Assembly (NCBI RefSeq): GCF_008326305.1
Contig: NZ_BIXY01000022.1
Span: 19,015 to 83,014 of the forward strand
Origin: Dictyobacter arantiisoli
GTDB taxonomy: Bacteria > Chloroflexota > Ktedonobacteria > Ktedonobacterales > Ktedonobacteraceae
Length of the DNA: 64,000 nt
Reading direction: 5' to 3'
Position 1 is the stretch's first letter. Every line of letters begins with the position of its first letter. This document shows positions 52,801 to 60,700 of this stretch, piece by piece. The notes under the pieces were generated by a model that saw only the letters and a program-made list of their open reading frames with translations, was not told the origin of the DNA and searched no databases. The position numbers and the translations under genes are program-made.

Positions 52801-53271
52801 CAGGAACTCCCTTTTGAGACGATTGTCGAACATCTACGTCTCCCACGTACGGGAAATCATACACCGCTAGTGAATGTACTTTTCGTCCTGCAGAATGTCC
52901 CGCACTCTGAATCCGAACTCGCGGACATTGTGGTCCGTCCAGTTGAGCAAGAGGCGGTGCACTCCAAGTTCGATCTGGCTCTTTTCGTAACTGAAGATTC
53001 GCAAGGTTTGTACTGCACGGCCAATTATAGTACAGATCTGTTCAAGCGCGAGACGATAGAGATGATAATGCAACGTTATCATACCTTGCTTCATTCAATT
53101 GTAAATCAACCCCACGCCAAGATCGCAAGTCTGGAGATCGCTACGGAAAATGAAAAGGCGCAAAAAGCCCGGCAACAGACCACGCTGCGCCAGAATTTGA
53201 AGCTAAGTCGTGGGGCACGCATGCGCCTCACTGAAGAGAATGGGGAGCACTTACCCGATAAGGCGGAATAG
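45436..53271 (+). CDS. NRPS, interface-A(Asp)-T-C-A(Gly)-T-C
   Basis: A 2611-residue two-module synthetase, paralogous to the one at 17335. The interface domain (1-450) has ATLHADT at 142-148 after WWDL. A1: FTSGSTG near 611, code DLTKVGHVGK (Asp), A10 Lys 956. Carrier Ser 1013; C2 HHIVSDG from 1205. A2: YTSGSTG 1682, code DILQLGLIWK, which is the Gly code, A10 Lys 2016. Carrier Ser 2075; C3 HHIVSDG 2267-2273; tail from about 2570 with QTTLRQNLKLSRGARMRL. The terminal C carries the subunit-end signature VGTDTANR. With the next protein starting at Asp, this gives Asp-Gly-Asp in the product, an arrangement that recalls metal-binding acidic peptides. The A domains have the same order as in the paralogue, but the second specificity differs completely. 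Confidence 0.95.
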   Translation: MSETLVESFRLSPQQRHLCVLPQPGEFFPYHTYVATLLQGPLDLSRLSDALKQLVERYEILRTYFPRQAGFALPAQVINSEILLPLEVYDFSSLSAIEQEARLLNMREAAQKRPFPLAEEPCWRVTVIRCAAERHWVWWDLATLHADTQTCHLLLQELSQCYSESERDEEEPLQYADLAEWLYDVLQAGEESAGEAYWRTSTKALKTIVPLPSERKRAADPGAAFIPQTLTLALPEEMQAQLHNLARRLAVSESSLLLTCWGTVLARLTEQSELLIGTGYDGRKYQEVSKAIGLFAKVLPLCYPFKENARYYEAARQVEETMQKGDKWQEYFGWQNVDVLPDGEEPFCAFGFRYETIPDLWHAGGLTWKVEEQKMDEDCFKVNLVCQQGPDHLHVCLRYDQSIFLPQDMQRLLQQWWHVCEQVITNPDVTLAALELLTEEERHLITSVWNATATNHTLEPALHQLFEEQARRYPQAPALQSGALRLSYEQLDQQANQLAHLLRTNGMQPGNQVVLCLPRDHWAIISMLAVLKAGGIYVPLEMEVPSSRLQAQFNQLSPVLVLTNRELRNRLPDLTVPVLAVETLAQSLSEQPATAPERGEGNTQELAAIMFTSGSTGAPKGVLVRQQSVSNYTRTLCTLLEVQAGWHFATVSSLATDLGNTAIFCGLASGGCVHILPYELVTDAAALSAYAQKHPLDVLKIVPSHLQTLLSSEAEAILPRARLVLGGERLSWSLVEQIQQLRPDCRIFNHYGPTEATVGALVYPLGQAGQLQLPQERQSGVPIGRPIDNVQVYLLDEHLHLVPVGVTGEIFIGGEGISQGYLAAPDLTAERFVPDAWSPTGSGRLYRTGDRARYGRDGVVEFIGREDTQVKLRGYRIELGEIEEQLRRVEAVKDAIVQLRKEEAGEGYLVGYIVPREQPGPTQEQVREALREQLPEHLVPGRVLQLESIPRMANGKVDWRRLPAPQAEEQEETRSARQMQSPVEEVMQGVWQKVLNRKPIGRMENFFRLGGHSLLGTRVTARLRTIFGMDVPITWLFESPTIAQLSRQISEKLRQGQGVEMPPIVPQVRSQALPLSFAQQRLWFLDQLEPGRAVYNIPRAVRLRGPLNRIALAQALQGVIQRHENLRTTFPVHEGQPIQQISPEPLTQMIVLDLSKLDQQEREREAHRLAQQEAEFPFDLAHGPLLHCWLLLLKQEEQVLLLNLHHIVSDGWSSGILVRELSILYSAFPRSDISLLPRLPIQYADYALWQRSWLQGEVLERQINYWKGQLAGLTPLELPTDHPRPAIQTFQGGLQRLLLPSQLSQQLQELSQREGATLFMTLLASFQILLSRYSGQGDIAVGTPIANRTSEEIESLIGFFINTLVLRTDLSDNPSFVDVLTQVRTIALDAYTHQDVPFEQVVDAVQPQRDLSRSPLFQVLFELRNMPESEESTALTSVQAGQFIIEQHTTKFDLSMVITAGEQGLYTDLEYNTDLFEPETIQRMFSHWQALLEGIVANPDARIAALPLLTEHERELLLNEWNATNQKQGEGACIHLLFEEQVQRTPDAVALVFEEEQLTYAAVNQLANRLAYALQERGVGPETLVGLFLERSPEQIIGLLGVLKAGGTYIPLDPGYPRERLAFLLTDAQPTILLIQSHLKEACPPCEALILSLDIGGELFASQPSENLNQTTTGENLAYVIYTSGSTGQPKGVQVRHEAVVNLLVAVRSQLGRSKPAVIPALTTLAFDIAALEILLPLLQGDRCVLVPRTVAVDGRSLAQLLEEMAATTIQATPTTWQMLLTANWQAAPHLQLLCGGEALPRSLADRLIAQGASLWNLYGPTETTIWSAIGQVKQGDEAVSIGRPINNTQLYVLDKHLQPVPIGVAGELYIGGIGVARGYLQRAEQTAERFVPHPFSAQKGARIYRTGDLVRYHADGTLQYLERLDQQVKLRGYRIEFGEIEHTLLEHPAVQECVVMVREDVVEGGYLVAYVVGEAEQELPAEQQLRRYVQEKLPVYMVPASIVALEHIPLTPNGKINRRDLPAPHWNVAEEQEQGGGTKLLEPLEELVLQTWQQVLQRDQIGLQENFFEIGGHSLLATQVIARLRQLIKIELPLRALFEAPTISSLATRLQQLLLLDQGLATPPLIPVSRNQPLPLSFAQQRLWFLHQLAPQSAAYTIPVAARLQGALDIPAFQSSLAALIQRHESLRTTFEEHEGLLQQHIMPASFISFPLIDFSASDEYQRDQEIQRLVRQEAEQPFDLKQGPLLRCWLLRLAQQEHILLLTMHHIVSDGWSMGVLVREITELYHAFRAGKPSPLPPLPIQYADYASWQRSWLQGDALEAQLRYWTHQLNDAHALQLSTDFSRSSTLSYRGARYGLPVNTELAQQLRQLSQQEGVTLFMTLLAAFQILLYRLSGDEDIVVGTDTANRSHLETEGIIGFFINLLALRTNLQDHPSFIHLLQRVREMVLGAYAHQELPFETIVEHLRLPRTGNHTPLVNVLFVLQNVPHSESELADIVVRPVEQEAVHSKFDLALFVTEDSQGLYCTANYSTDLFKRETIEMIMQRYHTLLHSIVNQPHAKIASLEIATENEKAQKARQQTTLRQNLKLSRGARMRLTEENGEHLPDKAE

Positions 53272-53324
53272 ATCACTGGTGATAAAAACAAATATTACAT
53301 TAATGCTGTTTATATATAGTTCGT

Positions 53325-53344
53325 GAGGAGTATGGGATCAGATG
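53325..53344 (+). promoter_or_regulatory. Ribosome binding site of the terminal NRPS
   Basis: GAGGAG at 53325-53330, 11 bases before the ATG at 53342. The ATG at 53332 is closer but out of frame. The chosen start matches the N-terminus of the protein at 25187. Confidence 0.6.
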
Positions 53345-54725
53345 CAAACAACAGATTTACAGGCTGCAAGTCTCTCAAAACAACAGGAACGCGCCTGGAA
53401 GTGGCTGCAAGCCAATCAGATATATGGAACACAGGGCATGTTCCTGTTGCAGGGTACGTTTGAGCTTGATAAATTCCAGCAGGCGCTCCAGCAAAGTATC
53501 CAACAATATGAGATCTTACGTACCACATTTGCTGTCATGCCAGGGATGGAGCTTCCGGTGCAAATACTTGGTCAGCACAGAGAAATCTCTTGCCTTCTCA
53601 CAAATCTACAATGCCTGGAGACATCAGAACAACAGAATGCGCTTGCCCAACAATGGAGGAATTTGTTACATCAGCCCTTCGATCTGGAACATGGACCGTT
53701 GCTGTATGCTGTTCTTTGCCGCCTGGATAAAGAGCAACATGTGTTTATATTACGGGCGTCTGCTTTATGTGCAGATGCAAGCACAATACAATACTTCTGT
53801 GAGGAGGTATTACAACGCTATAGGGCCCTACTACAGGACAATATTTTCCAGAATGAAGAAGACGCACTGCAGTATATTGATGTTACTGCGTGGCGTGATG
53901 ATCTCTTACACGCCGAAGGCGCGTCAGAGCAACAGGATTTCTGGCGCACATTTGATCTTTCTCACCTGGATTCAATTCGTCTCCCTTTGCAGTCTGGAAA
54001 AATGTCTCAACTACCTATCCAGACAGAAATGGCTTCTCCGGCTATTCCGCAGCAGGTTGCGATAACATTAGAGCCAACCTGGCAAGAGCGTTTAGAAGCT
54101 CTTTGTCAGGAAAAAGACGTCTCTCAAGAGACTTTTCTGCTTACCTGCTGGCAGATTCTACTCTGGCGTTTGACAGGCGAATCCCCATTTACGGGTGTCA
54201 CCTGTACCGGGCGACCATATGAGGAACTAACACTGGCTCTGGGACCCTATACCCATACGGTTCCCTTTTCGCTCTCCCTGGATCGGGAAATAAGCCTGGA
54301 ACAGGCTCTGGCCGAAACGTCCTCAGCGGTGCAGCAGATGAATGAGAAGCAATTATATTTCAACTGGGAAGTGACGGCCCCTGCATGTCCCACCGAAAAA
54401 CAGTTCTTTCCGCTCGGCTTTGCCTATACCGAGTGGCCTGAACAATGGCAACAGAATAATATAACGATGCGCGTGCAAAAGGTGGAAAGTTGGGATGAGC
54501 CCACGCACCTCCAACTGTATGCCACATGCATCGACACTCGATTACAATTACAGATACGCTATCAGCCCACCGCGCTATCTCATATAGATGCTCATCGCCT
54601 GGCTGGCCTCTATCATACGCTGCTCCAAAACGCCATTACTACACCTCAAGCACAGGTCAGTTCATTAGAGCTACTTACTCAACAGGAGCAAGTCATACAA
54701 CGTGAGCACTGGCGCGGTCAGCAAC
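53342..54725 (+). other. Interface domain, YFNW subtype
   Basis: C-like domain with SALCADA (140-146) replacing HHxxxDG, plus a YFNW motif and a GRPYEEL segment. It precedes an Asp-coded A domain and follows a protein ending in a GTD-subtype C domain. Confidence 0.75.
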
Positions 54726-57700
54726 GCGACTGGCCCTTTGTCCCTTTGCATCACCGCTTCCAGGCTTATGCACAACGCCAGCCAGACGCGCCCGCCCTCC
54801 GCTACGACACCCATCTGCTTACCTATCAACAACTGGATCATCTTAGCAGTCAGCTTGCACATCTGCTCCTTGCTCACGGACTCCCCTCCGCTGGCCGTGT
54901 TGCCATCTATCAGACACGGGATCATTGGGCCATCGTCTCGCTGCTCGCGGTCCTCAAAGCCGGAGCCTGCTATGTTCCACTGGATGAAGATCTGCCTGCG
55001 GCACGTGTGCGCCTCATCCTCGATACCCTCTCGCCAGATATCGTGCTCTCCCAACAGTCTCTCATGCAGTCGCTCAACTTACAGCAAGCTTCCGTTCTGC
55101 TCCTGGAGGATCTCCCTGATTTGTTGGCACCCTTACCTGTGACACCTCCTCCAGCGAAGATTGCGCCAGAACAGCTCGCCTATATTATGTATACCTCCGG
55201 CTCTACTGGCACGCCCAAAGGCGTCCTGATTAGCCATAGCAGTGTCAGCAATTATACCGATGCGCTCCTTGAGCTGCTCCAACCAGAGGCAGGCTGGCAC
55301 TTTGCCACAGTCTCCAGCCTGGCTGCCGATCTGGGCAATACTGCCGTCTTCACCGCGCTCTCTGCTGGTGGCTGCCTCCATGTGCTTCCCTATACGCTCG
55401 TTACTAATGGAGCGGCCATGGCTCGCTATACGCAAAGCTATCCCCTCGATGTTCTCAAAATTGTTCCATCCCATCTGCAAGCCTTGCTTGATACTGAAGC
55501 AGTTGTCAGCTTGCCACGACAACGCCTTATCCTGGGAGGAGAAGCGTTGCCATGGTCGCTGGTGGAACAACTGCACCACCTGGGTGCCACCTGCCAGCTC
55601 TACAATCATTATGGACCGACCGAGGCAACGATTGGTACGCTGGTCAATCCTCTGGGCTCCCTTGCCGATCTCTCTCTTCCAGCACTCGATGCCCGTGGCT
55701 ATAGCGTCCCACTTGGCGATCCATTGCCCAATGCGCAGATTTGCCTGCTCGATGCTCATCAGCATCAAGTGCCCGCAGGGGTTGTAGGTGAACTCTATAT
55801 AGCCGGTGCCGGACTGGCTGCTGGCTATCTCAATGCGCCCGACCTTACGCAAGAGGTCTTCGTACATGTGCCATCGTTAGATGAACGGATACGCTGGTAC
55901 CGTACCGGGGATCTGGTACGTGAGAACGAATACGGGCAGTTAGAGTTTGTGGGTCGGCGGGATAGCCAGGTAAAGGTACGCGGCTACCGCATCGAACTGG
56001 GGGAAATCGAAGCTCACTTACGTAGCTATCCAGGGGTGCGTGAAGCAGTAGTTCATCCCTGGCAACAAGAGTTGATAGGGTACTTGCTGGCCTGGAAGCA
56101 AGCAGGGCCTAACCCACAAGAGATACGTGAGGAGCTCTTAAAGACGCTTCCCTCCTATCTGGTACCCAGTCGTCTCATCATGCTGGATCAACTACCCCTC
56201 ACGGCCAATGGAAAAGTTGATCGTCGGCGCTTGCCCGCCCCTGATCTCACTACAGAGCAAGAGCAACCCGCCCGGAGTAATCCTCCGCGCACACCTATTG
56301 AGGAGGTACTCGCAGGTATCTGGCAGGAGGTACTCGGCCTCAATCATTTGGGACGCGATGACGACTTTTTCATGCTCGGCGGCCATTCCTTGCTGGGAAC
56401 ACGTGTGATAGCACGGCTACAGACCATCTTTGGAAGAGAAATTCCTATTACCTGGCTCTTTGATGCTCCTACGGTAGCCGCGTTAGCTGAACGCATTGAA
56501 GAGGCGTTACGAAAAGAGCAGAGGGCGGAGGCTCCCGCTCTGGTAGCTGTCTCACATCAGCAGCCACTTCCTCTCTCTTTCGCGCAACAACGTCTCTGGT
56601 TTCTGGATCAGTTGGAGCCAGGCAATAGCACATACACTGTTCCGATTGCCGGCTGGCTACGCGGACCCCTGAACGCTCATGCACTGGAGCAGAGTCTGGT
56701 GGCAGTGATCGACCGCCACGAGGTGTTACGTACGACTTTTGCGCTCTATGAAAATCTTCCCGTGCAGATAATCCATCCCAGCGATCTGATACCCATTACC
56801 TGGGTCGATTTGACAACCCTGCCAGAGTCCGAGCGTACTCACCATGCGTCCCAACTGGTTGCGCAGGAGATCAGGCGTCCCTTTGATTTACAGCGCGGAC
56901 CCTTACTACGCATCCATCTGCTTCGCTGTTCATCTCAGGAACAGGTATTGTTGCTGACAATGCATCACGCTGTCTCAGATGCCTGGTCGCACGCAATCTG
57001 GCTGCACGAATTGCACACGTTCTATACCGGATTCGTCAAGGGTGCACCCGCGCAACTATCCGCACTCCCGCTACAGTACGCTGATTATGCCCTCTGGCAA
57101 CGTTCCTGGTTGCAAGGCGAGGTTCTGCAACAACAGCTTGACTACTGGATGCAGCAGTTAAGTGGGCTCTCTCCCCTGGAGTTGCCTACTGATCATCCCA
57201 GACCGGCACACCAAAGCTTCAACGGAGCTGTCCATTCGCTGGTGTTATCCCAGTCACTGAATACAGCCCTTAAACAGCTCAGCCAACGACACGGGACAAC
57301 GCTATTCATGACCCTGCTGGCCGCATTCCAGGTCCTGCTGGCTCGCAGTAGTGGACAGGATGATATCGCAGTCGGGACCCCCATCGCCAATCGCGGACAC
57401 AAGGAAATCGAAGAACTGATCGGCTTCTTCACCAATACGCTGGTGATGCGCGGCGATCTTTCCGGCGATCCTACCTTTGTAGAGTTACTGACACGGGTCC
57501 GCCGAGTGGCCCTGGAAGCCTACACCCATCAAGAGGTGCCTTTTGAACAGGTTGTGGAGGCCCTACAACCCGAACGTGATCTGAGTCGCTCACCTCTCTT
57601 TCAGGTCCTTTTTCAACTCCAGCACGCGGCACCATCAAATGAAGACCTCGCCGACCTGAGTCTGGACAATTTCGTCCGGGAGGGCGTGACTGCTAAATTT

Positions 57701-60700
57701 GATCTCACTCTCGCGCTCTTCGATAATGGTCAGGAGTTGCGCAGTACCATCGAATACAATCGCGATCTCTTCGAGCCCGCAACGATCCAGCGCTGGTTGG
57801 AACACTGGCAATTGCTTCTGGAGGGCCTGGTAGATAATCCAGAACAGCGCATCAGCCAGTATACGCTCCTTACGCAGCAGGAGCGCCAGACATGGCTGGA
57901 GATAAATGCCACCCGACAGACCTTCCCAGGCGATCTTTGCCTGCATGAACTCTTTGCAGAACAGGCCAATCAACATCCGGATGCCATTGCGGTAACCTTT
58001 GAAGATGAGCATCTCTCCTATGCCACACTCAATAAGCTCGCCAATCGCCTTGCATATAGGTTGCGAGAAGCAGGAGTAAAACCTGACATGGCCGTTGGGC
58101 TCTGCGCCGAGCGGAGCCTGCACATGGTCATCGGACTCCTGGGCATCTTGAAAGCAGGAGGAGCCTATGTTCCCCTTGATCCAGCCTATCCTCAATCACG
58201 TCTGGAGCAGATCATCGCTCAGGCTGGCATCTCGGCACTGGTAACACAGGTATCACTGCAAGCACAACTGATCAGCACACCAGTCACGACACTCTATATT
58301 GAGGAGTGTTTGCGAACGAGTGTAAGAGCGGACCAGTTGGTGACTACCCGATGTTCACCTCAGCAGTTAGCCTATGTGATCTATACCTCTGGCTCTACGG
58401 GCGTGCCCAAAGGTGTCTCCCTGACTCATCAAGGACTGGTCAATCTAATGCACTGGCAACGCGCACGTTCCGCCATGGGCTTACACAACAGAACCTTACA
58501 GTTTACTTCGATCAGCTTTGACGTCTCTTGCCAGGAATTCTTTGCCACCTGGAGCACTGGCGGCTGCCTTGTCCTCATTGATCAGCAGAAACGCCAGGAT
58601 ACTCAACAACTGCTACAGTATTTACGCATCCAGGGCATCGAACGGATCTTCTTACCATTTATCGCCCTGCATCAGTTGGTACACGTTGCTCAAGAATACG
58701 CCGAGCCACTCCCCTCTAGTTTGCGTGAAGTGATCACAGCAGGAGAACAGGTACAGGTCAGCCACTCTCTAACGGCATTCTTCAAGCATCTGCCACAATG
58801 TCGCCTGGACAATCAATATGGCCCTTCGGAGACGCACGTCGTCACCGCCTATCAGTTACCCGAAGAGCCAGACGCCTGGGCAGCCTTACCTCCCATTGGT
58901 GCGGCGATTAGCAATTGCGAGACCTATATATTGGATGAGCAACTGCAACTTGTTCCTATCGGTGTAGCAGGCGAACTCTATCTGGGTGGAGTAGCGCTCG
59001 CACGCGGATACTGGCGTAGCGCCGATTTGACCGCCGAGCGCTTTATTCCCCATCCATTTAGCCAGGAGCCAGGAGCCAGACTCTATCGGACAGGAGACCG
59101 GGCGCGCACCCGAGCCGATGGAACCCTCGAATTTATGGGGCGACGGGATGACCAGATTAAAGTGCGCGGCTATCGCATTGAGCTCCTGGAGATTGAGGCT
59201 GTCATCAGTGCTCACCCGGCCGTCAGTGCGGCTGCGATAGGTGTGCAAAATACAGCGGGAGAAGGAATCGCAGATAAACGCCTGGTGGCCTATATCGTAC
59301 GTAAGCCAGAACAGCCTCTCTCTTTGAGAGATCTGCGCAGCTTCGTGGGAGAACGACTACCTCAGTATATGCTACCCGCAGCACTCATCGAGCTTGAACG
59401 ACTACCCCTGAGTTCCTCCGGAAAAGTGAATCGGAGGCAATTGCCCGCTCCGCAGGTAGAAGAAATGCAGGGCAGCCAGACGGAAGGACAAGAACCGCGC
59501 AACGAACTGGAAGAACTCGTCTTGCAAATCTGGAAGCAAGTTTTGCAGACAGAGCAACCAGGGGTACAGGACAACTTCTTTGAGATCGGCGGGCATTCCC
59601 TGCTGGCAACCCAGGTAGTCTCGCGCCTGCGGCAGTTAGTAGGAGTGGAGCTACCAGTACGAGCGATCTTTGAAGCTCCCACTGTCGCGCAATTGGCCAC
59701 ACTACTCACCCATGAATTACAGAGAGAGCAGGGATTCGACGTGCCAGAGATAGTACCGATGCCACGCAACCAGAATCTTCCTCTTTCCTTTACTCAGCAG
59801 CGCTTGTGGTTCATGAACCTGCTAGAGCCGGACAGTACGGCCTATAGTATTCCGATTGCAGTACGCCTGGGTGGGCAAATGGATCGAATTGCCCTGAATA
59901 AAGCCCTGTCAGCACTCATCCAGCGCCATGAGAATCTGCGTACGACTTTCCCATCGCAGGACGGACAACCAATACAACTGATTGACTCTCAGCCCACGCC
60001 CCAACTGGTGATCATTGATCTGAGCCATCTGGCCCAGGAGGAACGGGAGTCGGTTGCCCGACAAATGGCTCGGCAAGAAGCCGAGCAACCTTTCAATCTG
60101 GCACATGGTCCCCTGTTCCGCAGCAGGTTGCTCCAATTGGCGGAGCAAGAAGATCATGCGCTGCTGCTGACCATGCACCACATCATCTCTGATGGCTGGT
60201 CCCTGAGCATTCTGATACGTGAGCTGACCAGCCTGTATACCGCTTTCTCGCAGGAACAACCAGTCTCCTTACCCGCACTACCGGTACAGTATGCTGACTA
60301 TGCCCTCTGGCAGCGTTCCTGGCTACAGGGCGAAGTTTTACAGCGGCAATTGGACTACTGGAAGCAGCAGCTTGCAGGCGTTGTTCCCCTGGAATTACCC
60401 ATCGATCACCCGCGCCCACCCATCCAGACCTTCCGGGGCGCTCGCCTCCATCTACAGTTGCCTCATGAACTGCATCAGCAACTACGCAAGCTTTCTCAAC
60501 AAGAAGGTGTCACACTGTTCATGACGCTGTTAGCTTCTTTCCAGGTCTTGCTCGCACGCTATAGCGGACAAGAAGATATCGCGGTGGGCACAACCATTGC
60601 TAACCGCACGCATCAGGAGATCGAAGGGCTCATCGGCTGCTTTATCAATATGCTGGTCCTACGTGTCAATCTGTCGGACAATCCTTCTTTCATTGAACTC

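Noticed and set aside
53285..53322. AT-rich stretch with TATATA before the terminal NRPS
   Set aside because: No paired -35/-10 elements at sensible spacing. It is treated as a spacer.
55133..55867. 244-codon open frame on the minus strand
   Set aside because: It lies wholly inside the first A domain of the terminal NRPS, shows no recognisable family and has no ribosome binding context. Long antisense frames are expected in repetitive, codon-biased NRPS DNA.
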